From positions 310,001-374,000 of the forward strand of contig NZ_QVID01000002.1 in assembly GCF_003413745.1 (NCBI RefSeq): a stretch of 64,000 bases of DNA. Reading direction: 5' to 3'. This document shows, one piece after another, positions 8,011 through 16,957 of the stretch. Made by a program: the position numbers and the translations under genes. The stretch's first letter is position 1. Each line of letters begins with the position of its first letter. This DNA is from Marixanthomonas ophiurae. GTDB taxonomy: Bacteria > Bacteroidota > Bacteroidia > Flavobacteriales > Flavobacteriaceae. Below the pieces are notes generated by a model. That model was given only the letters and a program-made list of their open reading frames with translations, was not told the origin of the DNA and did not search any database.

Positions 8011-8778
8011 ATGAAAAGACACTTTTTACTTTTATTACTTTGTTTAGTTCCCACTATTGCATTTTCACAGGATGATACCCCAATTAAAGGTAAAGTTCTT
8101 AGCAGTGCAACAGATGACCCTTTGGAGAATGTAAATATTGTAAACCTGAATGAAGTTATAGGGACAACAACCGATAAAGAAGGTGATTTCTCTATTCGCG
8201 CTAAAGTGAACGATACTTTGTATTTTAGTTATCTAGGCTACAAATCGATTCGAGTGCGGGTAACAAATGACTGGTTAAAATTTGGTGATATTAAAGTGAA
8301 AATGACTGAATTAGGTATTGCACTTGAAGAAGTTGTGGTAAAACCAGTACAACTTACCGGTTATGTTGAGGTGGATGCTAAGATAATTCCAATCTATGAT
8401 AATTACAGATACCGTATTTCGGGTTTAAGTTCTGGTTATGAAGGGGGAAATAGGCAGCCAGGAGCTGTAAACAAAGTGTTGAGTGCTATTTTTAATCCAG
8501 CAGATTTTCTTTACAATGTCTTTGGAAAACGACCTAAACAGATGCAGAAGCTTCGTAAAATGAAGCAAGATGATGAAATTAGAAACCTGTTAGCTAGTAA
8601 ATATGATAGGGAAACTTTAATGGCTGTATTACAGTTAGAACGCGTTGATATTGATGAAATATTAAACAATTGCAGCTATTCTGAAAGTTTTATAAAAACA
8701 GCTAGCGATCTTCAAATATTGGACGCTATCAGTGAATGTTATGAAGAATACCGTGTTTTAAACAGAGAAAAGGGTTGA
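8011..8778 (+). CDS. Exported protein with carboxypeptidase-regulatory-like (TonB-plug-associated) domain
   Basis: A 255-residue protein with a signal peptide (MKRHFLLLLLCLVPTIAFSQ) and then a CarboxypepD_reg-like beta-sandwich, recognised from IKGKVLSSATDDPLENVNIV, TTTDKEGDFSI and LGYKSIRVRV. The C-terminal half (LTGYVEVDAK onward) is helical and has no known domain. Such domains precede SusC-type receptors, but no barrel follows here, so this is a free-standing periplasmic or outer-membrane-associated protein. I chose the ATG at 8011 over the TTG at 7957 because the signal peptide and promoter position fit only the shorter form. Function unknown. Confidence 0.8.
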   Translation: MKRHFLLLLLCLVPTIAFSQDDTPIKGKVLSSATDDPLENVNIVNLNEVIGTTTDKEGDFSIRAKVNDTLYFSYLGYKSIRVRVTNDWLKFGDIKVKMTELGIALEEVVVKPVQLTGYVEVDAKIIPIYDNYRYRISGLSSGYEGGNRQPGAVNKVLSAIFNPADFLYNVFGKRPKQMQKLRKMKQDDEIRNLLASKYDRETLMAVLQLERVDIDEILNNCSYSESFIKTASDLQILDAISECYEEYRVLNREKG

Positions 8779-8852
8779 TTTAGCAAGTTGTTATGAAAAT
8801 TCTGAAATAAGTTTATTTATCTTGAACTTTTTCAGAAACCGTAATACTTCTT

Positions 8853-10217
8853 ATGAAACAATTTGTAGACCAACAAAAAGCTTTTTTCAATACCCAAACT
8901 ACAAAAAATACATCTTTTAGAATTAAACAGCTTGACACTCTACAGGCTGTTTTAAAAGAAAATGAAACGCTTCTAAATGAAGCTATCTACACAGACTTCA
9001 AAAAATCTGAATTTGACACCTATGTAAGCGAACTGGCTTTGTTGTACAGCGATATAAAAGAAGCTAAACGCAATATAAAGAAATGGTCTCGAAGAAAACG
9101 AGTTTCTACTAATTTATTAAACTTTCCAGCCAACAGTTACATAATTCCTGAACCATTAGGTGTTTGCTTAGTAATTGGCGCTTGGAACTATCCGTATCAA
9201 CTTTCTTTTGCACCTGTTGTAGCAGCCTTAGCAGCAGGAAATACCGTTATTTTAAAACCTAGTGAGTTGCCTTCAAAAACAAGTGAGGTGATGGCTAAAT
9301 TGGTTAATGGAAATTTTGATCCCAATGTGTTTAAAGTAATTGAAGGTGGCGTTTCTGAAACTACGGAACTTTTAAAGCAAAACTTCGATAAAATATTTTT
9401 CACTGGCAGCACCAAAGTAGGGAAGATCGTTTATAAAGCTGCAGCTGAAAATCTAATACCAGTAACCCTAGAAATGGGTGGAAAAAGTCCAGCCTTTGTG
9501 ACAGAAGATTGTAACTTGAAAATGACTGTAAAACGCATGATGTGGGCTAAGTTTTTAAACGCGGGCCAAACCTGTATTGCTCCAGATTATGTTATGGTAC
9601 ATGAAAAGGTTAGGGAAGAGTTTTTAGAACTGGCAAAAGCCGAAATTGAAGAAGAGCAATTCCAATTTGAGAACCATAATTACGTTCAGATTATTAATGA
9701 TGATAATTTTGATCGGCTCAATAGCTTGATAAAACAAGATCAAGTGTATTATGGCGGGAACATGGAAAAAGAAAAACGCTACATACAACCGACGATACTT
9801 CAAAATGTTTCATTTGAAGATCCAGTTATGCAAGAAGAGATTTTCGGCCCTATTTTACCAGTGATTGGTTATGATAATATAGATGAGGTAATTACCGAGG
9901 TACGAAAATTTCCGAAGCCTTTATCATGCTATGTTTTCACCAATAATAAAAAAACAAAAAGAAAAATTCTGAACGAAGTTTCATTTGGTGGTGGAGCAAT
10001 AAATGACGCGGTAATGCATATTTCTAATCCTAAACTGCCTTTCGGTGGTGTAGGGCAAAGTGGAATAGGTAACTACCACGGCAAAGCAGGTTTTGACTGT
10101 TTTACACACTACAAAAGTATTCTCGATAAACCTACTTGGTTAGAATTGCCCATAAAATACTATCCTCATACGAATAGAAAATTGAAATGGATTAAACGGA
10201 TGATGAAATTTCAATAA
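8853..10217 (+). CDS. Aldehyde dehydrogenase (NAD(P)+-dependent, class 3-like)
   Basis: This enzyme oxidises aldehydes to carboxylic acids. The 454-residue protein has the nucleotide site FTGSTKVG (183-190), the general base Glu207 in LEMGGKSP and the catalytic Cys241 in NAGQTCIAP. The length, shorter than the 490-500 residues of most ALDHs, and motif PEPLGVCLVIGAWNYP fit the class 3/YwdH-CalB group that acts on fatty or aromatic aldehydes. It stands alone, with 74 bp upstream and about 100 bp downstream before cassette A. The substrate cannot be deduced. Confidence 0.94.
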   Translation: MKQFVDQQKAFFNTQTTKNTSFRIKQLDTLQAVLKENETLLNEAIYTDFKKSEFDTYVSELALLYSDIKEAKRNIKKWSRRKRVSTNLLNFPANSYIIPEPLGVCLVIGAWNYPYQLSFAPVVAALAAGNTVILKPSELPSKTSEVMAKLVNGNFDPNVFKVIEGGVSETTELLKQNFDKIFFTGSTKVGKIVYKAAAENLIPVTLEMGGKSPAFVTEDCNLKMTVKRMMWAKFLNAGQTCIAPDYVMVHEKVREEFLELAKAEIEEEQFQFENHNYVQIINDDNFDRLNSLIKQDQVYYGGNMEKEKRYIQPTILQNVSFEDPVMQEEIFGPILPVIGYDNIDEVITEVRKFPKPLSCYVFTNNKKTKRKILNEVSFGGGAINDAVMHISNPKLPFGGVGQSGIGNYHGKAGFDCFTHYKSILDKPTWLELPIKYYPHTNRKLKWIKRMMKFQ

Positions 10218-10292
10218 CGTCTTTAAATATGACCTACAAAGTCCATGAATATGAGGTTAATTTAAGTTAGTTTTCATAAAAAGGTTTCTTAC

Positions 10293-10316
10293 TTTTATAC
10301 TTTACTAACCAAAATT
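10293..10316 (+). promoter_or_regulatory. Conserved leader of signalling cassette A
   Basis: TTTTATAC then TTTACTAACCAAAATT, ending 7 bp before the first ATG of cassette A. The same blocks precede cassette B (31014-31046) at almost the same distance from its first ATG. No perfect TAnnTTTG box is present, so this may be the promoter or operator of the system. Confidence 0.55.
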
Positions 10317-10323
10317 TCTATTT

Positions 10324-10704
10324 ATGAGCCAACAAGACAACTCAATTACATTACAAACAGCACAAGATTGGACCACCGAATGGCGCTCCGTGGAATCTAC
10401 TTACAACAAACACAATGAATGCAATGGGTTTTTAATTCCCGCCGAAGATTTGCAAGCTGTTTTAGATGAAATGGCAACACAAAGAAGCGGAAAGAAAAAA
10501 GTTCGTGCATATCTTGGTGTAGATCCATCAACCAATAAGGAAAAGTTAATAATTGTAGCTACAAAACCTGAAAATCAAAATGATGGTAGTATTATTTATC
10601 GCGATATGATAAATGGATACAATGGATTGCAAACGGGAGGTAAATTGTATGATTTTACTTTACCAGTTCCTCCAGCCGAAGATCCCTTAAGCCCTTTGAA
10701 TTAA
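10324..10704 (+). CDS. Small uncharacterised protein, first gene of signalling cassette A
   Basis: A 126-residue soluble protein without signal peptide or membrane segment. It is related to the first protein of cassette B (31053). Both have an N-terminal helix of the form I(T/S)-x-x-x-A(Q/R) followed by Trp, a motif F-L-I-P-x-x-DLQAVLDEM (TVDELQEYLDYV in B), and a beta segment VRAYLGVDPSTNKEKLIIVAT (IRIYFAAHDSN..ATVFLAPT in B). The C-terminus is rich in Pro. It lies 9 bp before a 7-TM protein gene. I know the family only as conserved hypothetical proteins of Bacteroidetes. Linkage to a membrane sensor suggests a ligand, partner or output of that sensor (inference). Confidence 0.7.
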   Translation: MSQQDNSITLQTAQDWTTEWRSVESTYNKHNECNGFLIPAEDLQAVLDEMATQRSGKKKVRAYLGVDPSTNKEKLIIVATKPENQNDGSIIYRDMINGYNGLQTGGKLYDFTLPVPPAEDPLSPLN

Positions 10705-10713
10705 AACCATTAA

Positions 10714-11358
10714 ATGGAATTATTTCTTTTTTTAGGAAAAGTAGGGGTTATTGCAGTTGTAGTTAATACTATTTTATTTTTTAAAAGCTTTACTTACAAT
10801 GGTAAAGCTTTTAAAATTTTCACCTATTATTTGTTATTGATATCGATTATTCAGGTAGCAACATATTTGTTCCGTGAATTTACCGACAATAACTTATATA
10901 TGTCTAATGTATATATTATTGTTCAATTTGCAGCCTTAACGCTTTTTTATCGAAAACTATTAAACTTAAAAATACTTTTATATATAGGTGTTTTGGTACT
11001 TACTTTTTTAGGGTACCAATATGTAAGTGATTTTTCTTTATTCTTAAAATATAATTCTATTGGTATTGCTTTAACTCAAGGACTTATTGTAGTTTATGCT
11101 TTATTATACTTTTACTTTTCACTAGCAAAAAAAGATTCAAAATTTCTACTAATCAATTTAGGTGTTTTCTTATATATGATTAGTAGTAGCTTGATATTAG
11201 CATCAGGAAACTTAGTTTTCAATTTCGATTTAATTTCGAGAGATGATTATATATTACTACTAACCTTAAATAATGCGTTTTATATTATTTTTCAGATTTT
11301 GGTTTTTATTGCTTGGTATATAAACTTTAGAATAAAACCAACACGTTATTTAAGCTAA
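10714..11358 (+). CDS. 7-TM integral membrane protein, cassette A copy 1
   Basis: A 214-residue protein that is almost entirely hydrophobic, with about seven predicted membrane helices (near residues 8-22, 36-55, 63-80, 86-104, 114-134, 144-162 and 182-202). It resembles the next gene closely, for example in TQGLIVVY, ASGNLVFN and KIFTYYLLLISIIQ against KIFAVYLVVIAIIQ, so the pair arose by tandem duplication. Its stop codon overlaps the next ATG. No catalytic motif is visible. Placement before a kinase with one membrane segment and no sensory domain suggests it is the sensory or transducing part (inference). Confidence 0.75.
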   Translation: MELFLFLGKVGVIAVVVNTILFFKSFTYNGKAFKIFTYYLLLISIIQVATYLFREFTDNNLYMSNVYIIVQFAALTLFYRKLLNLKILLYIGVLVLTFLGYQYVSDFSLFLKYNSIGIALTQGLIVVYALLYFYFSLAKKDSKFLLINLGVFLYMISSSLILASGNLVFNFDLISRDDYILLLTLNNAFYIIFQILVFIAWYINFRIKPTRYLS

Positions 11359-12002
11359 TGGATACATTGTTTGATATTCTAAGTAATTTTGCCATAGCAT
11401 TTTGTGTGTTAAATGCGCTTCTTTATATTTTCAGCCTCAACGGAAACAATAAAGCCTATAAAATTTTTGCGGTTTATTTAGTTGTAATTGCTATTATACA
11501 GCTTAATGCATCGTTTTTAAAATATATTACTCCTATAAATAACAATCTTTTTCTCTTTCATTTTTATTACATTCTTCAGTTTATTTTTCTCACATTTTTT
11601 TATTTTGAGTTGTTAAAACATAAATGGATGTATGCTGTTTTGGTAATAGTTCTAGGCATTATTACTTTTCAGTTTATAGAAACCCCAGCTATGTTTTTTC
11701 GCTACAATCCATTAGGTGTTACAATCACCCAAGGGCTTATTGTAGTATATTCAGTGCTCTTTTTTTATAAGTACCTGCACGAAACAAATGAATTTCTTAT
11801 TATTAACATAGGTCTATTTTTCTATTTGCTGTCTAGTATTTTAATTTTTGCCTCTGGTAACTTAGTGTTTAACATGGAACTAATTACGGAGTATGGCTAT
11901 AACTTATTATTGAACTTAAATAATGTACTCTATCTTGGACTTCAATTTCTTATCTTCGTGACATGGTGGAAGAATTACTATTCCAAGAAGACTATCAAAT
12001 AG
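11358..12002 (+). CDS. 7-TM integral membrane protein, cassette A copy 2
   Basis: A 214-residue, seven-helix membrane protein, the tandem paralog of the gene before it, with the same length and the same conserved helices (YNPLGVTITQGLIVVY, SSILIFASGNLVFN). It starts on the last base of the preceding gene and its 3' end overlaps the kinase by 40 bp, so the genes are translationally coupled. Cassette B has a single member of this type. Two tandem copies could form a heterodimer or recognise two signals; nothing in the sequence decides this. No family name recognised. Confidence 0.75.
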   Translation: MDTLFDILSNFAIAFCVLNALLYIFSLNGNNKAYKIFAVYLVVIAIIQLNASFLKYITPINNNLFLFHFYYILQFIFLTFFYFELLKHKWMYAVLVIVLGIITFQFIETPAMFFRYNPLGVTITQGLIVVYSVLFFYKYLHETNEFLIINIGLFFYLLSSILIFASGNLVFNMELITEYGYNLLLNLNNVLYLGLQFLIFVTWWKNYYSKKTIK

Positions 12003-12781
12003 TCGATCTTATCCTCATTGCCATTGCCCTTTTGGTAGCAATGGCTATAGCTATTATTCTCTTTTTTTACTTTTCAAGAAAACGGATTATCAAAAGTGAA
12101 TTGGAAAAAGCAAACTTAAAAATTGCCAACCAAAAAGAAATAATACAAACTACAATAATTACACAAGAAGAGGAACGAAAACGAATTGCTCAAGACTTGC
12201 ACGATGCTATTAGTTCAAAACTTAACATTGTTTCATTAAATGCTAACATGTTGTCATTAAAAGATATTTCTTCTGAAGAAACAAACAAAATAGCCAATAG
12301 TATTTTAAAAGTAACCGGAAACGTTTTGGAAAGCTCACGAAAGATTGCACACGATTTGTTACCGCCTACTTTGGATAAATTCGGGCTGGAAGCTGCTCTA
12401 GAAGAATTGTGCGAAGAAGTTGCAGACACCAATAGCTTTGAAGTAAGTTGTGATTTAGTGTACGAAGCGCATTTTCTTAATAAAGATAAAGAGCTACATG
12501 TATTTCGTATTGTGCAAGAGCTGTTCAATAACTCCATAAAGTATTCTGAAGCTACAAATCTAACTTTAAAAACCGAAATGGAAGGGAAACAATTACTTTT
12601 GCACTATTTCGATAATGGAAAAGGTTTTGATGTTTTAACAGCCAAAAAAGCAAAAGGATTGGGGATGAGTGGCATTGAAAACCGTGTTGCGATTTTAAAT
12701 GCAACTCATACTATAATATCCTCTCCAAATAATGGAATTTCTGTAACTTTAGCCTTAAACCCCAGTAAAGATGAAAATTAA
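11963..12781 (+). CDS. Sensor histidine kinase (HisKA_3/NarX type), cassette A
   Basis: A 272-residue membrane kinase. One transmembrane helix (about residues 13-38) is followed by a coiled coil and the HisKA_3 dimerisation domain with phospho-accepting His80 in RKRIAQDLHDAISSKLN. The HATPase_c domain has VQELFNNSIKYS (N box), DNGKGFD (G1) and GLGMSGIENR (G2). There is no periplasmic or PAS sensory domain, so the input probably comes from the adjacent 7-TM proteins. It overlaps the 7-TM gene by 40 bp and the regulator by 11 bp. A later in-frame Met (near residue 27) is possible but would cut the membrane helix. Confidence 0.9.
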   Translation: MVEELLFQEDYQIVDLILIAIALLVAMAIAIILFFYFSRKRIIKSELEKANLKIANQKEIIQTTIITQEEERKRIAQDLHDAISSKLNIVSLNANMLSLKDISSEETNKIANSILKVTGNVLESSRKIAHDLLPPTLDKFGLEAALEELCEEVADTNSFEVSCDLVYEAHFLNKDKELHVFRIVQELFNNSIKYSEATNLTLKTEMEGKQLLLHYFDNGKGFDVLTAKKAKGLGMSGIENRVAILNATHTIISSPNNGISVTLALNPSKDEN

Positions 12782-13439
12782 TGTAGTAATTGCAGATGAT
12801 GAAGAACTGTTTAGAGTAGGGATGGTTCATATCCTCTCTCGTGATTCAGCCATAGAAATTACATATCAAGCCAGTGACGGGAATGAACTTTTGGAACACT
12901 TGGCGAGTTGCGAACAACTGCCCGATATAGTTATTACCGATATAAAAATGCCCGGATTAAATGGTGTTGAAGCCACAAAGGCGATACACCAAGCGTATGG
13001 TGAAATAGGAATTATAGCCCTTACTACATACAATACTAAACCATTTATTAGAAACATGATCGATGTAGGGGCAAGTGCTTACTTAGTGAAAAACTCCCCG
13101 CCTGAAAAAGTGTTACACACCATAAAACAGGTGTTTTACAATGGTTTCTATTACGATAAACACGTGATGGAAGTAGTGAACAATAAAAAGGGAGGAAGTA
13201 AATTCAGTGATAAAACCGTTTTTGACGACGATTTTTTAACCGAAAGGGAAGCAGAAGTTTTAGAGTTAATCTGCAAACAATATAAAACTGCTGAAATTGC
13301 TGAAAAATTATTTATAAGCCCAAGAACTGTAGAAGTACACCGTAAAAATTTATTGGATAAAGCTGATGTGAAAAACGTAGCAGGACTTGTAATCTTCGCA
13401 ATAAAAAACGAATTGGTGCCTCCCATTATTATTGAGTAA
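12771..13439 (+). CDS. LuxR/NarL-family response regulator, cassette A
   Basis: A 222-residue two-component regulator. The receiver domain (1-120) has acidic residues at 9-11, phospho-acceptor Asp57 in DIVITDIKMPGLNG and the conserved Lys in AYLVKNSPPEK. The C-terminal LuxR-type helix-turn-helix is seen in LTEREAEVLELICKQYKT and FISPRTVEVHRKNLLDK. It overlaps the kinase gene by 11 bp, so the two are cognate. The gene is last in the cassette. Its regulon is unknown; the shared leader in front of both cassettes is a candidate binding site (inference). Confidence 0.93.
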   Translation: MKINVVIADDEELFRVGMVHILSRDSAIEITYQASDGNELLEHLASCEQLPDIVITDIKMPGLNGVEATKAIHQAYGEIGIIALTTYNTKPFIRNMIDVGASAYLVKNSPPEKVLHTIKQVFYNGFYYDKHVMEVVNNKKGGSKFSDKTVFDDDFLTEREAEVLELICKQYKTAEIAEKLFISPRTVEVHRKNLLDKADVKNVAGLVIFAIKNELVPPIIIE

Positions 13440-13464
13440 TTTTTTTTTTCAATTAGTTTTTAAC

Positions 13465-13496
13465 AAAAAAAGGACTGAAAATTAATCCAGCCCTTT
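13465..13496 (-). terminator. Rho-independent terminator of the T9SS protein gene
   Basis: On the minus strand AAAGGGCTG and CAGTCCTTT form a 9-bp stem with one G-U pair, followed by a run of seven T. It lies 27 bp after the stop of the gene at 13523-14761. The plus strand lacks a T-tract. Confidence 0.75.
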
Positions 13497-13522
13497 AGGC
13501 ATTTACCTATAAGTAACTTATT

Positions 13523-14761
13523 CTATTGTCTAACAAATTTGATGGTTTTTGTTTTTCCTGCTACTGAAATAGTAGCAATGTAAGTGCCATTAGAAAGACT
13601 TGAAGTGTTTATAACAGCCGTGTTTGATGTATTAGAAACATTTCTTACCAATTGTCCTGTAAGTGAATATATGGCAACATCTTCAATAGTTTCATTTTTT
13701 GAAGCTATGGTTAGTTCTTTGCTAGCCGAGCTGTAAAAGTGAGTTATGCCAGAAAGGTTTTCAGGTATGTTGTTACTCAAAATAACATCTTCAAATTTGA
13801 TCATTTTCCCTTGCGAACCACAGATTAAACCAGAACCATCTTCAAATAGTTGAATCTCATACATGGTAGAAGTACCATCGCCATCAAAGGCTAGATTCCA
13901 ATTAGAGCCATTATCTTGCGAAATGTACACGTCTTCATCAGTACCTGAGGCAAGTATTTGATCACCTATATAAGTAAGTCCATAAAAGTTGTGGTAACCA
14001 GTAGCAAATTCGTCCCACGTTTCACCACTATCATGAGTAGTTAATAACTGTCCATCCTCTCCAGATACAACGCCATTATTCAAGTCTTTAAAAGAAACTT
14101 CAACATTAAAAAATTGTGGTGTACCGGTACGGATCACTTCCCAAGTATCACCACCATTGGTCGATTTGCTGATTATTTGGTTGTTACCTACTGAAAATAA
14201 CGTGTTCTCATCTGCGTAACCTAACGAAATAGAACCAATATCATCAATACTACTGGTAGTGTTCCAAGTATCGCCGCCATCATTGGTTACATATACTTCA
14301 AAACCAACTCCTGTACTTACAAAAGCAGTAGCAATCCCAACATTTTCATTAAAAAACTCAAGAGAAGAGTATCTGTTTAAATCATTTGCAATGGTAATTT
14401 CTTCCCAAGTTTCGCCAGCATCTTCAGTTTTAAAGGCACCGTATCCTACAGCAAAGCCTTTATCGTCATTTAAAAATTCGATTTTTTCAAAACCGGGTAC
14501 TGTTCCAGAAGTAGGAAAAATAGTTTCCCAAGTTTCACCAGCATCTTCGGTTTTAATAATTACACCGTCTGAATTTTGGGTGTTCATGGCTCCTGCAGCA
14601 AAAGCAACATTGTTTTGTCCTGGAGGAATGCTCATATCGAACAAAATAAAATCGGTACCAGAGTTTTTGTACTCAAAAGTCTGTGCTGTTGCGGTAAATA
14701 GCCCTAGAAAAAAAAGACAGCTAAAAGCTACTTTTTGGGGATTTAAGGTAAATTTTTTCAT
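13523..14761 (-). CDS. Secreted beta-propeller (BNR/YCF48-like) protein with T9SS sorting domain
   Basis: A 412-residue secreted protein. It has a signal peptide (about 1-26, ending TATAQ), then six or seven repeats of the type T-x-DAGETWE and TNGGDTWE, the Asp-box blades of a sialidase/YCF48-like propeller. A C-terminal type IX sorting domain of about 75 residues ends in TKTIKFVRQ. The protein should be exported across the outer membrane by T9SS and attached or released. Asp-box propellers bind proteins or glycans; no sialidase active site (arginine triad, FRIP) was recognised. Monocistronic, with its own terminator. Confidence 0.87.
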   Translation of the reverse strand: MKKFTLNPQKVAFSCLFFLGLFTATAQTFEYKNSGTDFILFDMSIPPGQNNVAFAAGAMNTQNSDGVIIKTEDAGETWETIFPTSGTVPGFEKIEFLNDDKGFAVGYGAFKTEDAGETWEEITIANDLNRYSSLEFFNENVGIATAFVSTGVGFEVYVTNDGGDTWNTTSSIDDIGSISLGYADENTLFSVGNNQIISKSTNGGDTWEVIRTGTPQFFNVEVSFKDLNNGVVSGEDGQLLTTHDSGETWDEFATGYHNFYGLTYIGDQILASGTDEDVYISQDNGSNWNLAFDGDGTSTMYEIQLFEDGSGLICGSQGKMIKFEDVILSNNIPENLSGITHFYSSASKELTIASKNETIEDVAIYSLTGQLVRNVSNTSNTAVINTSSLSNGTYIATISVAGKTKTIKFVRQ

Positions 14762-14883
14762 ATAAGTTAAGTTTAAATATTAATATTGATTACAAAATAA
14801 CCAAAGTGCCATGTAACAGAGGTTGTAAAACGACTCGTTAACCGTTCATTAACCTTAACTGTGTCAGTATATTAATAAAAACT

Positions 14884-15195
14884 ATGCTCCAAACAATTGT
14901 TCATTATTCGCTTCACTTTTTAGCTCCAGGTTTAATAGCATGGATTTTTTTCAAAAATAACTGGAAACGAGCTTGGTTCATTATGATAGCCACCATGCTT
15001 GTCGATCTGGATCATTTGCTGGCAGACCCTATTTTTTCTCCCGGAAGGTGTAGTATTGGGTTTCATCCATTACATTCGTATTATGCCATTGCTATTTATT
15101 TGGTGTTTTTATTCTTCAAAAGAACCAGAATCGTCGCAGTAGGATTATTATTTCACATGCTTACTGATTATATAGATTGTTGGTGGATGAAATAG
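14884..15195 (+). CDS. DUF6122 family integral membrane protein
   Basis: A 103-residue protein with three or four hydrophobic helices and conserved polar residues within them: HYSLHFLAPG near the N-terminus, MLVDLDHLLADPIF, FHPLHSYYA and FHMLTDYIDC. The His and Asp residues in membrane helices are typical of DUF6122, an uncharacterised flavobacterial family, and recall metal-dependent membrane hydrolases of the YdjM/DUF457 group. It is a single gene with its own 122-bp upstream region. Function unknown; the His/Asp pattern suggests metal binding (inference). Confidence 0.8.
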   Translation: MLQTIVHYSLHFLAPGLIAWIFFKNNWKRAWFIMIATMLVDLDHLLADPIFSPGRCSIGFHPLHSYYAIAIYLVFLFFKRTRIVAVGLLFHMLTDYIDCWWMK

Positions 15196-15278
15196 TACTT
15201 TTTTCTGAAAACGGTATAAATAAAAAATTACTATCTTTCCTTTTTATTCAACTCCCTCGTTTTTAAATACTAAAGAAT

Positions 15279-16820
15279 ATGCTCACAAAAGTATATGGGA
15301 GTGCTGTTTTTGGCGTAGAAGCCACAACCATCACCGTTGAAGTAAATACTGATATAGGAGTTGGCTACCATTTAGTTGGTCTCCCAGATAACGCGATTAA
15401 AGAAAGCAATTACCGTATCGCTGCTGCCTTACAAAATAACGGTTTCAAAATACCTGGAAAAAAGATAACCCTCAATATGGCTCCGGCCGATCTTCGAAAA
15501 GAAGGCTCAGCTTACGATCTTACCTTGGCTATTGGAATATTAGTTTCCACTGGACAGATAAAAGAAAACCATCCTCTTTCAGAATATATTATCATGGGCG
15601 AACTTTCTCTCGATGGAAGCTTGCAACCCATCCGTGGTGCTTTGCCCATCGCTATAAAGGCTAAAGAAGAAGGGTTTAAAGGTTTTATTCTCCCCAAACA
15701 AAATGAAAAAGAAGCTGCAATTGTTGATGGGTTGGAAGTCTACGGCGTAGAAACTATAAAAGAAGTAATCAATTTTTTTAATGCTGAAATTCCACTGGAA
15801 CAAACCATAGTTGATATGGAAGCTGAGTTTTACGAACACCTCGAAAACCCAGAATTCGATTTCAGTGATGTAAAAGGACAGGAAAGTATTAAACGCTGCA
15901 TGGAAATCGCTGCTGCCGGAGGTCATAATATTATTTTAATCGGTCCACCAGGTTCAGGAAAAACAATGTTAGCAAAAAGATTGCCCAGTATTTTACCTCC
16001 ATTGACGATAAATGAAGCCTTAGAAACCACAAAAATTCACAGTGTTGCCGGACGAACAAAACAAAAAGGCGGGATTATGACGTCAAGACCTTTCCGAAGT
16101 CCACATCATACCATTAGTGATGTCGCTTTAGTTGGCGGTGGACAGTACCCGCAACCAGGCGAAATTTCATTAGCACACAATGGTGTTTTATTTTTAGATG
16201 AATTACCCGAATTTAAACGAAGCGTGCTGGAAGTGATGCGACAACCGTTAGAAGATCGGGATGTAACCATATCACGGGCACGATTTACAGTTACATATCC
16301 GTCAAGTTTTATGTTGGTGGCGAGTATGAACCCAAGTCCCAGTGGTTATTTTAACGATCCCGATGCGCCAGTAACGTCTTCGCCTGCTGAAATGCAACGG
16401 TATTTAGGTAAAATATCAGGTCCGTTACTAGACCGAATTGATATTCATATAGAAGTAACTCCTGTGCCTTTTGAAAAACTGAGCGAAGAAAGAAAAGGCG
16501 AAGCCAGTATCATCATACGGGAACGCGTTACTCAAGCAAGGAAATTACAATCAAAACGTTTTGAGGAGTTTGAAAATATCCATTATAATGCCCAAATGGG
16601 TGTAAAGCAAATACGGAAGTTCTGTAAACTGGATGAAGCGTCTTTGCAATTATTAAAAACTGCGATGGAACGCTTAAATCTTTCAGCCCGAGCTTACGAT
16701 CGGATTTTAAAAGTGTCTAGAACGATTGCCGATTTAGATAATTCAGAAAATATAACGGGTAATCACATTTCCGAAGCTATCCAATATAGAAGCCTAGATC
16801 GTGACGGTTGGTTTGGGTGA
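15279..16820 (+). CDS. YifB-family Mg-chelatase-like AAA+ ATPase
   Basis: A 513-residue protein of the YifB/ComM family. The N-terminal Lon-protease-like domain spans about 1-170 (FGVEATTITVEV, VGLPDNAIKES). The Mg-chelatase ChlI-type AAA+ domain has Walker A GPPGSGKT (222-229), Walker B VLFLDELPEF (near 309) and SFMLVASMNPSPSG. A Mg_chelatase_C domain ends the protein. Members such as ComM are helicases that promote branch migration in natural transformation, so a role in recombination of incoming DNA is plausible here. Length is normal. Single gene; a near-consensus TATCTTTC lies about 40 bp upstream. Confidence 0.95.
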   Translation: MLTKVYGSAVFGVEATTITVEVNTDIGVGYHLVGLPDNAIKESNYRIAAALQNNGFKIPGKKITLNMAPADLRKEGSAYDLTLAIGILVSTGQIKENHPLSEYIIMGELSLDGSLQPIRGALPIAIKAKEEGFKGFILPKQNEKEAAIVDGLEVYGVETIKEVINFFNAEIPLEQTIVDMEAEFYEHLENPEFDFSDVKGQESIKRCMEIAAAGGHNIILIGPPGSGKTMLAKRLPSILPPLTINEALETTKIHSVAGRTKQKGGIMTSRPFRSPHHTISDVALVGGGQYPQPGEISLAHNGVLFLDELPEFKRSVLEVMRQPLEDRDVTISRARFTVTYPSSFMLVASMNPSPSGYFNDPDAPVTSSPAEMQRYLGKISGPLLDRIDIHIEVTPVPFEKLSEERKGEASIIIRERVTQARKLQSKRFEEFENIHYNAQMGVKQIRKFCKLDEASLQLLKTAMERLNLSARAYDRILKVSRTIADLDNSENITGNHISEAIQYRSLDRDGWFG

Positions 16821-16926
16821 TTAAACTATCACATTGCTAGGGTGCTAAGTGATTATTTTTTTAATAAAATTGTAAATAAGTGTCTACGTTTAACATTTCG
16901 TTAAGATTTGGGCCAAACTGCAATTG

Positions 16927-16934
16927 TATCTTTA
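16927..16934 (+). promoter_or_regulatory. Probable promoter of the M16 protease gene (TATCTTTA)
   Basis: One mismatch from TAnnTTTG, with a TTTG at 16907-16910 that could serve as the -33 element (16-bp spacer). It lies 23 bp before the ATG. Confidence 0.4.
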
Positions 16935-16957
16935 GCACTTCTAAAAACTAAACCAAT

